64,000 nucleotides of DNA from Calocera cornea HHB12733 (GCA_001632435.1 KV423966.1:62001-126000); one strand, 5' to 3'; shown: positions 23,537 to 36,573, counted from the stretch's first letter. The notes: generated from the sequence alone by a model not told the origin. Program-made: numbers and translations.

Positions 23537-24111
23537 TGTGGTTTGGGTTGTGTAATATTTGGGTTGTGCGGTAGCGAGAGTCGTCGGGGAATTAGATGAG
23601 AAAGGAAGATATCGCAAAGGAGCTGGAGAAGGCGGCGCAGTGCGCGCTGGGCAGATGGAGAGGTGTAGGCGAGGTTGTGGTTGTGAAGAGAGTCAGAGGG
23701 GCAAAGTTCAGGTCGGCGGCAGGTCTTAAGGTCTCCCGCGATCAAGACACATTGCATGCAGTTCCACTCTCCGAGTAAGTCCTGCGTGCAGGCACTGCAG
23801 CGCACAATCCAAACATGTCGACGACCAGCTTGACCATCTATGGTCCATTTTCCATGGACAAGTTAGCTTGACATAGCTTTGGGGCTTGTCCTCTCTGGTC
23901 CAAGTGTGCTATCTGCTCCCAAGCGTGTGCGATGGTGACCAGTTCGTACAAAGCACACCCGACTGGGCGGCCACATGTGAAAATGACTGTTCATTAACCT
24001 CACAGCCACATTACGGCCCACCCTAGCCCGCAACTTTTTGGTCGTCCCTCCCGCACCAACCCTCCAACACCTCCTTTCCTCTCCCATACCTGCCTATAAC
24101 GTCTTAAAATC
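23537..24111. other. Divergent promoter region, PriA-like gene and RIO1
   Basis: 575 bp between two divergent starts. A C/T-rich tract with TCCCTCCCGC near 24040 precedes the RIO1 start. No gene seen. Confidence 0.4.
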
Positions 24112-26330
24112 ATGTCAGAAGAATACTCCCACCCCGTCGATGGGCAGTTCGACGACGCCGAGCTCGAACGAGACGTGCTGCTCCAGTCCTCGGCTCGCGT
24201 GCCCGGTGAGGCGTATGTCGACCAGAACCCTGAAGCAGAGCTAGAGTGGTCAGAGGATGAGGAGCCGGACGACGACGATGAGGTGTGGGAGGAGGGCGAG
24301 TATGGCGATGCGGGGATGGACGCGGTTAATGATGAGGATTGGGAGGCAGCGCAACGAGGTATGCACCGGCAATGTATATCCGGCATTGTGGTTGCTGACT
24401 GTCACTGCAGATTTCACAAAACAGTACAACCGACTACGACAGCACGTCGCCGTCCGCACAGGCAACGCAACAGGCCAACAATCCTCGACATCCACCCAGC
24501 CCTCCTCCCTCGCCCCCCTTCCAGCGGTGAACCTCCCCCGCCCCTCGCTCGCCTCCAAGGCGCCCACCTCCGGGCCCTCCGCCTCCGCAGCCTCCAAAGC
24601 GAGCACCCAGGACCAGCTGGCGGCCCTCTCGGCTAAGTACGCCTCGCGCCTTACCGAGCTTGAGCTGCCGTACAGCACGGGCATGGGCGCGAGTGTGAAT
24701 AGGAAGGGCGCGATGGATCGCGCGAACGCCAAGGATAAGGCGGATCGGGCGACCAATGAGCAGGTGTTGGACCCGAGGACCAGGATCATCCTGTTCAAGA
24801 TGATTGGGAGGGGCTTAGTGGAAGAGATTAATGGGTGTATAAGTACAGGGAAAGAGGTGTGTTTTCTAGTTGAGCTATGCTGTGCTTGGAGACTCACATT
24901 GTGATGCAGGCCAACGTCTACCATGCCCTCAGCCCTTCCTCTCCACCTCAGCACCTCGCCCTAAAGATCTACAAAACCTCCATCCTGGTCTTCAAAGACC
25001 GTGACCGCTACGTAACAGGCGAGCACCGCTTCCGGCACGGCTACTCGCGGAAGAACCCGCGCAAGATGGTCCGCCTCTGGGCCGAGAAGGAGATGCGCAA
25101 CCTGAAGCGTTTGTGGACGTCGGGCATTCGCTGCCCCGAGCCTGTGGAAGTCAGGGAGAACGTACTAGTTATTGGGTTCTTGGGAGATCGGGAAGGGTGG
25201 GCGAGCCCGAGGTTGAAGGACGCGGAGCTGCCGGCGGAGAGGGTGCAGGAGCTGTATGTCGAGCTGGTGGTTGCGATGCGGAGGATGTACCACGTGTGTC
25301 ACTTGGTGCATGCCGATCTGAGCGAGTACAACATCCTGTGCGTCTCCTTCCCCTCTAAGTCTCTTGTGGATACTCATACGACCCAGATATCACAACTCCC
25401 ATCTCTACATAATCGACGTCTCCCAGTCCGTAGAGCACGACCACCCGCACGCGTTCGACTTCCTCCGACAAGACATCAAGAACATGGACGAGTTCTTTGC
25501 CAAGCTCGGCGCGCGCACCCTTGGGCTGAGGACGATGTTCGAGTTTGTGACGCGGGATCGGGTGGGGGAGGCGGAGGTGCTGCCGGGTCAGGAGGAGGAA
25601 AGTGGAGAGGAAGCGCTGAGCGAGGTGCTGAGGCGGTGGATCGACGACCCGACGACATACTCTGCGTTTTCCAATGCTGCCGCGCCGGAGCCTGCGGCAG
25701 ACGGTGTAAATGGTGCTGCGGCTCCATCCAGGACGACAAGCAATACAAATGGAGTACCCACGCCCGAGGAAGCGGTCGCAGCGGCGTTAAGCAAACCGGC
25801 GCCGGGCCCTTCTTCGCCGCAAGTCACAGAAGCAGCGCAGAACGACGACGAGGTGTTCCTCAAGTCCTACATCCCGCGGACGCTCAACGAAGTGTACGAC
25901 CCTGAGCGGGACGTCGAGCGGCTGCAGCGAGGCGAAGGGAAGGAGCTGATCTACGGCGATCTTACGGGGGTGGTCAAGATTAATGATGCGGCGAAGGAAA
26001 TGGAGAAGCTCAAGGGGGAGAATGGCGAGCCCGATGCGGCCACGAATGGACATGACGGTTCGGAAGCTGAAAGTGACGAGGATGAAGATTCGGGGTCTAA
26101 TAGTGCCGAGGAGGACGGTGATTTCAAGGACAGAGCCCCACGAGGCAAGAGACACGAGGATCGCGAGGCTAAAAAGGTCAGTATTGTGCGCTATTCGGTT
26201 CATGCAGGCATGCTTATGGGTTTGCCGCCAGGAACGGAAGAAGGCCGTCAAAGAGGAAGCCCGCGAGAGGAGGAAGCACAAGCTCCCGAAGGCCGAGAAA
26301 AAGAAGCGGATCAAGGCAACCAAGCATTAA
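24112..26330 (+). CDS. RIO1: RIO1-type atypical protein kinase/ATPase
   Basis: Releases factors from pre-40S ribosomes during the last cytoplasmic steps of small-subunit maturation. 669 residues; exons 24112-24358, 24411-24856, 24910-25337, 25387-26176, 26232-26330. The kinase core has the RIO P-loop STGKEANVYHA, the catalytic loop [12 protein letters not shown] and the metal-binding loop [15 protein letters not shown], all hallmarks of RIO1 rather than RIO2 or RIO3. An acidic N-terminus and a long C-terminal tail, acidic and then Lys/Arg-rich ([14 protein letters not shown]), match fungal RIO1. An Ala/Pro-rich insert of about 70 residues follows the kinase domain. The intron in the catalytic loop is fixed by NIL-YHN. 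Confidence 0.95.
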
Positions 26331-26418
26331 TTAACCGGCATCAGATACCCCCACGCAATGAGACGATCGTGATCAGTGTATGTATATCTACCACCCTAAT
26401 CTGTAATGGATATCGCGC

Positions 26419-28737
26419 TTATGCGTCGGTCACGCAGCCGTGTGCTGCATCGGTGACCGTTTTGATGTACTTGTACAACGTGCCTTGAGAGACCTTGTAA
26501 GGTGGAGGCGACCAAGCCTTTCTCCTCGTCTCGAGTTCCTCGTCGGAGACATCCATGTCGATCGAGTTCTTGACAGCATCAATTGTGATGGTATCACCGT
26601 CCTTCACCAGGGCTATCGGGCCACCGACCTGTGCCTCCGGCACCACATGTCCAATCACGAAACCGTGCGAGCTTTTCCGAGTCAATTTAAGCGCACTCGG
26701 GTTCACAACAATTACTACTCACCCGCCGCTGAAACGACCATCAGTCACGCAGGCAACATCCTGACCCAGGCCAGCACCCATAATAAGACTCGTAGGCTTC
26801 AACATCTCTGGCATTCCTGGATTAAGGTTAGAATGGCATGTGGCGTTAGAGTCCAGGGCATTCTTACCTGGGCCGCCTTTCGGACCAAGATACCGCAATA
26901 CAACGACAGTCTTTTCGCCCTTCTTGATCGACCCAGATTCGACCGCGTGGACGAAATCTTCCTCATTATCAAACACGCGTGCCTTGCCAACAAACCGTAG
27001 CCCTTCCTTGCCCGTGATTTTAGCAACAGCCGTGCCAGGAGCGAGGTTGCCCTTTAGAATGCTATATTAGAGTTGCAAGGGTCAGCCGCGCCGAGATTGC
27101 CGAAATGAATGCACGGACCGAATATGACCGGAGCTCTTAATGGGCTTTTCCAGAGGCTTCAGCACTTCCTGGCCCTCCGACAACTCGCCGTATTTGGCAG
27201 TCCAGCGCTCCAAGTTCTCGCCGAGCGTCTTGCCGGTGACAGTCATGCCGTTACCGTCAATTAAGCCATGCTTCATGAGGTAAGCAAGGATTTCTGCAAA
27301 GCAATCAAGACGGGACACATAATCAAGCAGCAAACACGCATACTGGGAATGCCGCCAATCTTGTAGACATCCTCCATCACGTACTTTCCGCTGGGCTTGA
27401 GATCTGCGATGAACGGCACACGGTCGGACACAGACTGGAAGTCGTCAGGCGTGAGGGTGATGCCGACGGAATGGGCGACGGCGATCAGGTGTAAAACTGC
27501 ATTCGTAGATCCACCAAGAATCATAGTGAGAACCTAGATTCCAACACGTTTGTCAGAGCGGCAAGTAGGCTTTTGTGAGTAAAGGTGTACCATGGCGTTC
27601 TCGAAAGCCGTCCGGGTCATAATGTCGCGAGGTAAGATGTTGTTTTCCAGGAGGTTCAGCATCACAGAGCCAGCGTTATCGCATTCTGCAAGCTTCTCGG
27701 GATATACCGCAGGGAAAGACGACGATCCTGTGACGGTCATGCCCATGGCCTCCGCAGCGCTAGCCATGGTGTTGGCAGTGTACATCTGTAGAAGTGATCA
27801 GGATTATGGGCAACCTGACGGAGCTGACCACTTACCCCACCGCAAGCGCCGGGACCAGGACAGGAAAACCGCACGGTGTCACGGCGAACCTTCTCCGCCT
27901 CCTCGGTCTGTCCATTTTGCAGGTAATTCCCGTACGACTGGAAGGCAGATACAATATCCAGTTGAGGTTGCCCAGCACACGAACCAGGCTGAATTGTGCC
28001 ACCATAGATCATGAACCCAGGACGATTCAAGCGACCAACTGGCAAGCCGCTTCAGTGGGTGCGCATATATGCATAGCGATCACGACGTACGTGCCATCAG
28101 CACCCCAGGCATGTTCTTATCACATCCTGGAATAACAACCATCCCATCCAGCCAATGACCTCCAGCAGCTGTCTCGACTTGGTCTGCGATGAGGTCCCGC
28201 GACTGGAGGGAGTACGACATCCCGAATGTGCCCATGCTGATTCCATCGCTCACACCAACAGTACCAAACTGGTACCCGATCAAGCCAGATTTGGCCATTG
28301 ATTGCTTAACATGCTGTCCAAGGCCCAACAGATGACGGTTGCATCTGAAGATACATGAGCAAAGGACAAGGCCAGGGATAGGGCCGCGTACGGATTGCCT
28401 TCATACCTAACACGGGTCTCAGCTCAGTCTCAACATTACTGACCATATTGGCGCACCAAACACTCGCAACACCAATCATAGGCTTGTTCAAGTCATTCTC
28501 ACTCTCGACACCCTCCGTCGCATACAGCATCGCCTATCCGTCCCGTTTAGAACCACGGCGCAACACCGTGGGCACACCACACACCTGACTTGCACCCTGA
28601 TCCTTTGGCTGGGTGACAGTCCGACTGTACCGGTTGAGGCCATCAGTCTGGCTAGCATATCCTCTCTTCAGCAATCGTTCAGCAGCAGCCAGACGCTGCC
28701 CTCTCGCCCGTTGGGCGATTTTGTGAGCGCTGTACAT
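26419..28737 (-). CDS. ILV3: Dihydroxy-acid dehydratase, mitochondrial
   Basis: Dehydrates 2,3-dihydroxy-isovalerate and 2,3-dihydroxy-3-methylvalerate, the third common step of valine, leucine and isoleucine synthesis, using an Fe-S cluster. 600 residues in 11 exons: 28585-28737, 28457-28533, 28392-28406 (15 nt), 28091-28344, 27836-28038, 27591-27785, 27344-27533, 27119-27293, 26868-27061, 26723-26816, 26419-26671. The N-terminus ([17 protein letters not shown]) is basic and lacks acidic residues, as in mitochondrial presequences. Fe-S ligands lie in [12 protein letters not shown] and GACGG. The C-terminal motif GRFSGGSHGF is complete. The 15-nt exon is needed to rebuild WYEGNPCN. Convergent with RIO1, 88 bp apart. 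Confidence 0.95.
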
Positions 28738-31661
28738 GCGGTCCAGATTTTGAGCTCGAGTGGCGCGCCTGTGTGGGGAGTGAATGGTCCCTTACAGCTC
28801 GAGCGCCTGACGAGGTTTTCTTCCGGTCGAGTCACGTTGTCAGAATTCGTCAAGCCGCGATGATTGTCAAGCGCCACCAGATAATGAACTCGTCCCGTCC
28901 CTCACTTGGCCTTCAAACGCTAAACGGCACCGGACACGATCAGCCGTGAGAATAGAGAAGCTCGGTCGGCCCGCGGGGATAGCAACGCGGCGCGCGTGCC
29001 TGACCCCGAGCTTCTGATGCTTCTCACATGCCATGACGGCTCCGTACGCCTCGGGTCACGCGTGGACGCGGCCCGAGGCAACCTTGCCACAAAAGAGTCG
29101 GCGACTACTCTTGTCGTAACTACGCATAACTTATAACGTGCGGATTTGGTGGGGTCGGTGGAGGGGCTCCGATCACAACATTGTTTACCTAAATCAGATT
29201 ACCCGCATCGGGACGTTATTCTGATGAAGCACGATCTTGATGAACGTCAGGGCAGGTGGCAAGCAACGCCAAGGTTCGAATGTAACTGCCCCAATGCACT
29301 GGAGGAAGCGCTCAATTCAGACCAATTTGAACAGAAAATATTCACATGTTGTGGCCATATTATGCCGTGCATCATTGTTTAGGAAGCTGACTCTCATTCC
29401 AGGTATGTCAGTGGAGTCCTTACCGTGACAGCTTCTGCGACACCCCCTATAAATCCGTTGGGGTTCTGGATGAAAGACATCGGGTGCATGACGCATTGGA
29501 GGCCTCATGCGACGCTGCCATTGAGCCGCAAAGCCTATGGGACTTTCCTTGAATGGGTTGCCACGTTCAGAGACAATAACGAGGGGTGTTTGTGGGCCGA
29601 TGGACGGTATGGTATATTCGGCTCCTGCTCGGATCACTCGCGCCACTTGCTCCATCTGTTCTTCTTCTCACTAGCGCCAAATGGAGAGCTCCAGATGCTC
29701 AGAGCCTCGTTGCTTTCGACCTGCCGACCTCGCATCCGTCACCAGAAGAGTTGATGCATTCTGCTGTTCGTCACAGACTGTGTGGCTGCTGGGCGCTCTG
29801 CGGTAACCAGGGCCCCTATTCAGATCGGGCCGCTGAATATATTGCGACCCTGATCTTCACTGATCTTCGTTGATCTTCGTATGTAAGCGGCTATCAGCGC
29901 ATGGAAACAAATTTGCGGCAGAAGCAGTCCTGGAAATTGAGGAACGTACATCAGTCATTATCGCCCTCCCAGCACGTTGGCGCAAGGGATGCGCACAACA
30001 ACGCATTCGCTTCTCTGGAGTCGGAGGCCACGGAATCGCCGGTCAGGGCAACACCGACATGTCAACGGTCATTTCACCGACTCTGAGGCCTTTCCGTTGA
30101 ATATCTAGCTTTGACCGGGCCATGGACTACCCTGCTGTTTGCGCTATAGCGTCCGATTCGCATCAGTCAACTTTCCGAAAGCGGGTTGGCGTGAACATTC
30201 CGGTCGGCCAAGGTAAACACCTTCTGCCACGTGAAAGGAGCTATTTAAGCGCCCTAAATACCCCCCGTTATGGTAAGGTGCTCTGTCAGCTGACGTCGTT
30301 GCTCTCACTCTGGTTTGTGTACGTGGGCCGCTATGTGCAGAATAGAAATAAGAGGTTTCGGAAGTGTAACGGAAGCGGTCTCCGGCGTGTCGGCATCTAT
30401 CGGAAGAAAATGGGAGCGGGAAACTTGAAAGCGTAAATCTGCTTCCGGGTGGAAACACCCACGGAACTTGAGACAATGACAAGCCAAATGGCCGATCGCG
30501 CCATGTGGTGGTCTCAGACAGATGGACCGGCGAAGATCCGCAGCGCTGCCGGATATGGCGGGGGGGACACGGTCGTGCGGCGATCAGTGATGGATGCGCG
30601 GGAAGTGGAGGAACAAAAGGGGTCGGGTGAGCGGATTCTGACGTCTTCTTGACGGCGATGGGGTTCTGAATGAACCGAGGCTACGTGTTACATGGATGGC
30701 AAGGCATGTGGCCGTATTTGCGTGGGGTAGTGAAGGGGCGAAGTGCCGCAAAAGCCTCCGGGTAGCCGAGGGATACGATACAGATCGCAAGTGGCACTCA
30801 GTGGAGATTGATTTTTGGACGATTTTGTGGCAGTTGACGAGCCCTGGCGGCAGGAGGGTGACTGGGGGCCTAGCACAAGGGCCAATCACCGGGTGCGCCA
30901 GCCTTCTTTCCCACGCGGGCCGGACGCAAAAAGAACTTGTTCGTTGGGTGGCCGCCAGTTGGCTTGGGTGCCCGATTTCACAGTCGGCCACAAAGAGAGT
31001 TAGGGTCAGCCGCTGCCGCCCAGCTCCGGTGGAACTGGCTGCGTGATGTGCGTGTGTTGCGTGTGTGTCGTATGGCATCAGCCTCCAAGCTGGGGTGACG
31101 ATGCAGGTGAAGTTCGGAGGGGGCCGAACCGACCGAGGAGAGTCAGTGGCCAGGGCCCGTGGCGGGGGTGGGGGGACCGATTCCGTTAAAATGCTTGGAT
31201 GGCGGAGGGCACGGGGGGGCGCGAAGGGGTTACTTACAAACACGCGAACGGTCGCTTTTCTGCCTCCTCCTTGCGCTGCCTCGTTCGATTTCTTCCCCCG
31301 CGCGCCGTCCCCCTTCCAGGCCGTCCTCTCGGTCCCTTCCGTGGCCTGTGCCCGCCTGCTGGTCCCGTCGTCCCGCCTCTGTGTCCGTCCTTTCCGTCCT
31401 TTCAGTTCAGTTTGGTCCCTCCTGACATTCCCCCGCGTCGCGCCCCACAGAACCGGGAACGAAAGGATACGGACGCTGAGCACGAGCACGAGCACGAGCG
31501 CGAGCGCGACGAGGCTGAACCCGAACCCGGTGTTGTGGCATAGCCGCACGGCAGGGAGCAAGCGCACCGCACGCCGACGCACGACCCGAACACGCCCACG
31601 CCCACGAACACGAACACGACAGCGAAGGGGAGCGCGACGAGGCGGCGTCTAAACAGCATCC
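28738..31661. other. Long intergenic region
   Basis: About 2.9 kb. Open frames on both strands are short, or G+C-driven as at 30584-31582 on the minus strand, and have no family resemblance. Near 31480-31530 a (GAGCAC)n/(GCGAGC)n simple repeat sits in the likely 5' UTR of the Zn2Cys6 gene. I see nothing else that can be supported. Confidence 0.4.
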
Positions 31662-32696
31662 ATGGCGTCCTTCCCGAGCTCGGACGACCCCTCGTCCTTC
31701 GACCCCAGCATGAACTTCCACCCACCCGGAGACGCGCAGCAGGGCGGCGGGGGCAGCCACGGGCCCACGCAGCAGGGGCAGCCCGGTGCGGCGGCGGACA
31801 GACGCGACCCGCGCGCGGACGCGCCCCCGCCGGGCCACTACCCCGTGCACCCGTCGCTCTTCCAGCCGCCGCCGGGGTACCCAGCGTACGGGGACCCGAG
31901 CCGGCGGCTGAGCGGGTACGGGCCCGGGCCCGACGCGCGCGACCACCTGCCGCCCGGGCTCATGCCCATGTACCCCGGGTACCCGCCGGCCATGCACCAC
32001 GGGTGGCCGCTGGACATGTATGGCCGGCCGCAGCCGATGCCCCCGCCCGACTACAGGGCGGGCGACCCGCGCACGGCGATGCTGCGCATGCCTGGGAGCG
32101 CTGGTAAGTCTCGGTCCCAACAGCGTACCACGAAATGGAAGCAGAGGCTCACGAGGCAGCGTATCATCCAGGCAAGGGGCGCGACAGCATGGGCATGCCC
32201 GGGGACGAGAGCATGGAGAAGGAGTCGAAGAAGCCGCAGAAGAAGACGGAGGTGGCGTGTGATTTCTGCAGGAGTGCGTCCCCGGTTCCCCGCACCAATC
32301 GAGCAGCAGAGTGTGCTGACAGTGCTTTTCCTGCTTGTGGTTGTGGTTGTAGCCCGCAAGCTCAAGTGCGACGGTGTGCACCCGCAGTGCGGCCAGTGCT
32401 CGCAGCGCGACCAATCGTGCCACTACCAGACGGGGCCTCCGAATCGGCGCGGGCCAGGGAAGAAGAACCGGATGGGGTCGATCGGGTCCGACTCTCCCGG
32501 GGGCCCGGGGCCCGTGTCGCCCAGGCAGCGCGCGAGCAACAGCAGCAAGAAGAAGAGCAGCGGGAATATGGAGACGATGATCCTCGACCTCGGCGGCCCG
32601 CCACCGCCCCCGCCGGGCGTTATGGGCGTCATGGGCCCACCGCCTGGGTACCCCTTGCCGTACCCTGCGCCCCCGCCGCCTGGCCCGCCACAGTGA
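31662..32696 (+). CDS. Small Zn2Cys6 zinc-cluster protein
   Basis: Probable nuclear DNA-binding regulator of 295 residues. Exons 31662-32103, 32172-32273, 32353-32696; introns 68 and 79 nt. The N-terminal 150 residues are rich in Pro, Gly and Tyr (PPPGHYPVHPSLF). The binuclear cluster spans exons 2-3: CDFC, then RKLKCDG, CGQC and CHY, giving C-x2-C-x6-C-x6-C-x2-C-x6-C. The tail is basic, then Pro-rich (PYPAPPPPGPP). No middle homology or coiled-coil dimerisation region is seen, so it is much shorter than typical Gal4-type factors. The residue at the second junction is Thr (RTRKLKC). Targets unknown. Confidence 0.85.
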   Translation: MASFPSSDDPSSFDPSMNFHPPGDAQQGGGGSHGPTQQGQPGAAADRRDPRADAPPPGHYPVHPSLFQPPPGYPAYGDPSRRLSGYGPGPDARDHLPPGLMPMYPGYPPAMHHGWPLDMYGRPQPMPPPDYRAGDPRTAMLRMPGSAGKSRSQQRTTKWKQRLTRQRIIQARGATAWACPGTRAWRRSRRSRRRRRRWRVISAGVRPRFPAPIEQQSVLTVLFLLVVVVVARKLKCDGVHPQCGQCSQRDQSCHYQTGPPNRRGPGKKNRMGSIGSDSPGGPGPVSPRQRASNSSKKKSSGNMETMILDLGGPPPPPPGVMGVMGPPPGYPLPYPAPPPPGPPQ

Positions 32697-33765
32697 GCGG
32701 GGCCGCTGGGTCCGGCATGATGTGGGGTGTTGCCCTGCGCGGAGGGAATGCCGACGTGAAGGCGACGGCACCCAGCGAAACTGATGAAGCGTTAGCGAAT
32801 CAAGTCCGCTCGGAGCAACTTGAAATAAATGAAATGAAGCAAGCAAAGCAACAAACAAATATATCAGAAGAAGAAGAAGAAGAAGAAGAGGTCTTGGAGA
32901 AGTTTCATCACCCTTTTGGTTTAACGAGAAACTGGGGGCGCGGCGGGCTCACCTGCTGGCGCGTAATGTGCGCTGCTGGTGATGCAGCTGGCGGCAGTGG
33001 TTATCGTGGTCCTGGTCCTGGTCCTGGTGTGTGTGGTGTACCGATTCTTGGTGTAAAGGTGCCGTGTGTCGTTATCCTCTTCCTCCTCTTCCTCCTCTCC
33101 TCCTCTCCGTCCTCCCGCGTCCGACCTCCCTATATTTGACTTTCCGCTCCGTTCTCCGTCCTCCCTCGTTCCTGGCGAACGCGTCTCCCTCTCCCGCCGT
33201 TATTGCAGCTATTAGCGTGTACTCACCACCCTCCGTTCTTGCTCCCGCCCCTGTTGTCCTTCCCCATCCATTTCCCGCTCCCGCTCTGTTCGATCTATCT
33301 ATACTTGTTCTGCTGCAGTCCGTAAACCGCGCATGAGCGGCATCCCATACACACGTAATAATCCTGGCTCACCTGCGGTCCCAGTAGCAGTCACTGAATA
33401 TAGTATGGCCATTTGGGACCCTTAGGCGGTAACCCTAACTCTCGAGTGGCGCGGGGGCGGTTGCCATGTTGCGCCTGAAAGAAGCGCTGATTGATTCCTA
33501 ACGCGTCGCTGAGCGGGACGGCGGGCAGTCGCCCTCCCACGCGACGCCCGCCCGCCGATGCTTCTTTTTGTCCAGTCCGCGTTTTCTCGTTGCGCCCCGC
33601 TTGACGACGCGGCCGGTCTGTGCTTGCCTCTGCTCAGCACCAGCACAGAGCACAGGACAGGCAGCACATCTGCCTGAGCCGCGTGTCGTCATCGTCGATC
33701 CCCATCCCATCCCATCCCATCCCATCACCCACACCCACACCCGCACCCACTAACACACCCGGACA
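32697..33765. other. Intergenic region with simple repeats
   Basis: About 1.07 kb. Contains (GAA)n at about 32866-32890 and (GGTCCT)n near 33007-33024 in the likely 3' flank of the Zn2Cys6 gene, a pyrimidine-rich tract 33075-33300, and (CCCAT)n at about 33703-33726 just before the septin-like gene. Confidence 0.5.
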
Positions 33766-35886
33766 ATGCCCTCGATCTGTGCGCACTCCCGCCTCTCCCC
33801 CATCCCCAACTAACGCCAGCTAACCCCAACGCCCCACAGTCTCCCTCTCCAGGCGCAAACGCCGCCCCACCGTCTCCGAGACGGCCTCGACGGCGTCCCT
33901 GCCCAACCTCGACCCCTCAGAGCCCGGCCTCGGCGCCTGGCCCGAGTCCCTCATCGATGCTGACTCCCTCTCACACCCGGACGACGACCCCGGCGCGCCA
34001 GGGAGCACCCAGACGACGCCTACCAAGGCCGGGGCGACGCGCTCCGCCTTCGCAGTCCAAGGCGGCACCATCTCCTTCCACCGCCCCTTCCGCCCGCCGC
34101 CCAGTGCATTCAGTGCAGCCGCAGGGGGGATGAACGGCTCCGCGTCGGTGCCTTTGAACCTCGCCTTAGACGCGCACAAAGCGCGGTTCGACCCCTCCCT
34201 CTCCGGGCCCAACACGCCGACGCACAAGCGTCCCCGCGCGCCTGTGCAGACGTTCAACCTGCTCGTCGCCGGCGCGCGGGGCAGCGGCAAGACCTCGCTG
34301 CTCAACCTCCTCCTCGCGACCTCGCACCTGCCCCCCGGGTCGCGCGCGGCCCAGCGGCCCAGGCTGCAGCAGCACCCGACCGCCGCCATCGTAGAAAGGA
34401 AGATGGAGGTGCAGCAAGGGCTGCGGCGGTACATGCTGCAGGTGGTGGACACGCCCGGGCTGGAGCTGGCCGAGGGCCGCGAGCTCGAGTTCGACCGCGC
34501 CGTGCAGGACCTGGTCAGGTATCAGGAGAAGAGGATGGGCGAGGCATTGGTTATGGAGAGCAAGGTCGTCAGGGAGATGGTCGCGGATCAGCTCGTGCAT
34601 ATGTGCGTTGTCGCGTTTCTTTTCCGGGCTTCCCGCTCTGGGGGGACGGTGCAAGGTGGAATCTGATACTCCCCGGCAGATGCATCTACCTCGTCGACCC
34701 GTCCAGCGTGCTCCCGCGGCCCGCTCCCTCCAGTACCACCAGCACCAGCACCAGCACCGACACGGCCTCCCCCAAGCCCGCCCCCAGCGCTGCGCAAGAC
34801 CTGCGCATGCACCCGCGCGACATCCTCGCGATCCGCCGCCTCTCCGCGCGGTACCACGTGCTCCCGCTCATCAGCAAGAGCGACACGCTGACCGATCGCC
34901 AGCTGAGCAGGGTCAAAGCTGCGGTCAGGAGGGACGTGGGCGAGGGGGGTGGGTGGGGCGTTTTTGGGTTTGGGGTGGAGGGAGCGGGGGAGGGGACAGG
35001 GGCGGGGGAAGAGAAGGAGAGGGAGAATGGGGAGGGGGAAGGGAAGAGCAACGGCAACGGGAAGGCGAGCGAGAATGGGAACGGCAACGGCAACGGCCAC
35101 CCTGCCGACCCCGAGGCCGACCCCTCGTCCTCGTCCGACGACGACCCCTCAGGCCGTACGACGCCCAAGCCTCGCTCGCGTGTGATCCACATCCGCCCGA
35201 CCTCCGCCCTCTCCAGCGCCACGGCCCAGCCGAAACTGCGCCGCGCGCGCTCGCTCTCCCGCGCGCGGCCGAGTGCCGACAGCAGCGACAGCGACACGCC
35301 CACCATGTCCACGCCCGCGGGGGAGAAGCGCGCGCTCGGGCAGCTGCTGCCCTGGGCCGTGGTGGCCCCGGAGGAAGAGGAGGAGGAGGAGGACGACTAT
35401 AATACGGTGAACAAGGGCGCGAGGGCCGCGCCTGGGGGGATGGAGGGGGACAGGGACGGGGAGGGGGAGGGCAAGAGGTGGCTGAGGCAGTACAGGTGGG
35501 GCGAGATCGACGTGCTTAACAAGGAGCACTGTGATTTCTGGGCGGTCAAGCGCGCCGTCCTCGGCGTGTATTTCAAGGTCCGTTGCCTCCCCTGCTTCTC
35601 CTCTTCCCCTCCTGTATCCCTTCTCCTTCCGGCGTTTGCTTTGCGCCAGTTTGGGCCTTGCTGGGAAGGGGACGTGAGGACGCACGCTGACACGCTTACT
35701 GTGTGTAGGTGCTCAGGACCGACACCCGCAGGGTGCTGTACGAGAAGTACCGGACGGAGAAGCTGCTCGCGAGGCGGGCCACGCGCGCTAGTGCGTCTCG
35801 TCTCTCCCCTCCCTTCCCACTCCTGTGTTCTGATCACTCTTGTCGCAGTGTCCGAAGAAGAGCGCAAGAAGATTCTGGGCCTCTGA
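33766..35886 (+). CDS. Septin-like GTPase
   Basis: Predicted 597-residue septin-type G-domain protein. Exons 33766-33778 (13 nt), 33840-34602, 34680-35577, 35709-35790, 35849-35886. Starts MPSIFSLSRRKRRP. The G domain has a P-loop (GARGSGKTSLLN), a switch II DTPG motif, a YLVDPS strand and SKSD at the G4 position. After G4 there is a long low-complexity insert (Gly/Glu/Asn, then Ser/Asp) of about 200 residues. Near the C-terminus FWAVKRAVLG and YEKYRTEKLLARR resemble the end of the septin G domain (YExYRxxxL). It is too divergent to call a core septin (Cdc3, 10, 11 or 12); a septin-like cortical GTPase is likely. The 13-nt first exon is inferred from a GTGCGC donor. Confidence 0.75.
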
Positions 35887-36573
35887 GCGACGCGCTGTGC
35901 ACGCCCCGTCCGACCACCGGATTTCCGCGCCTTGCCTATGTTTATGTTTCTTGTCCCATCCCTCTTTCCGATTCGCGGCTTCTTCTGGCTCTCTGGCTCT
36001 CCACATGCTTGGTCATCGCGTCCCATACCTCGCCCTCACGCTCCTTACCCGCCGGCCGGCTCCCCCCAGCGCTGGCAGCACCCGGCAGCCGCCTTCCTGG
36101 CTTTCATGCACACTTTACAAGTTCTACCGGCTTCACGACACTCCCAGCTCAAAAGCGGGATGATACACCCTCCCTCGATATCCTCATTCCCATTCCGCGC
36201 TCCGTATCCATTATCCGATATTCACGGTGGCATCCACGTTCATCTATGCCCATTTCCACTGCTTCCCAGCCGCTCGGTTTCGGTCCCCCGCGTTTAGTGT
36301 TCGGTGTTCGGTGTTCGGTTTTCGACTCGTTTCTTGATTAATAGCCCCCTGACCTCGTGCAGTGCCCGGGTCTGGTTCTGGTCTCAGTCTATACAGTGTA
36401 ACCCCCCAAGAATCCGATCTGATCCGACAATCTGTACACTAGCCTGCTCCTGCCGCAGGTGTATATACGCTGTAATCATACGTCTTTTTGACCGAAGAAG
36501 AGGGCCGCAAAACGTCTCGACGCGATGAGGAACTAGAGAGGGGTATATGAGGGAGAGGCAGGGCACGGAGAGG
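35887..36573. other. Convergent 3' flanks
   Basis: 687 bp between the 3' ends of the septin-like and chorismate mutase genes. A short direct repeat TGTTCGGTGTTCGG lies at about 36298-36312. No gene seen. Confidence 0.4.

Noticed and set aside
30584..31582. 332-codon open frame on the minus strand
   Set aside because: Biased composition, no motif or signal, lies in a GC-rich promoter region.
31407..32858. 483-codon open frame on the minus strand
   Set aside because: It is the Arg/Pro-rich shadow of the GC-rich Zn2Cys6 gene; no family resemblance, and the plus strand has a complete zinc cluster.
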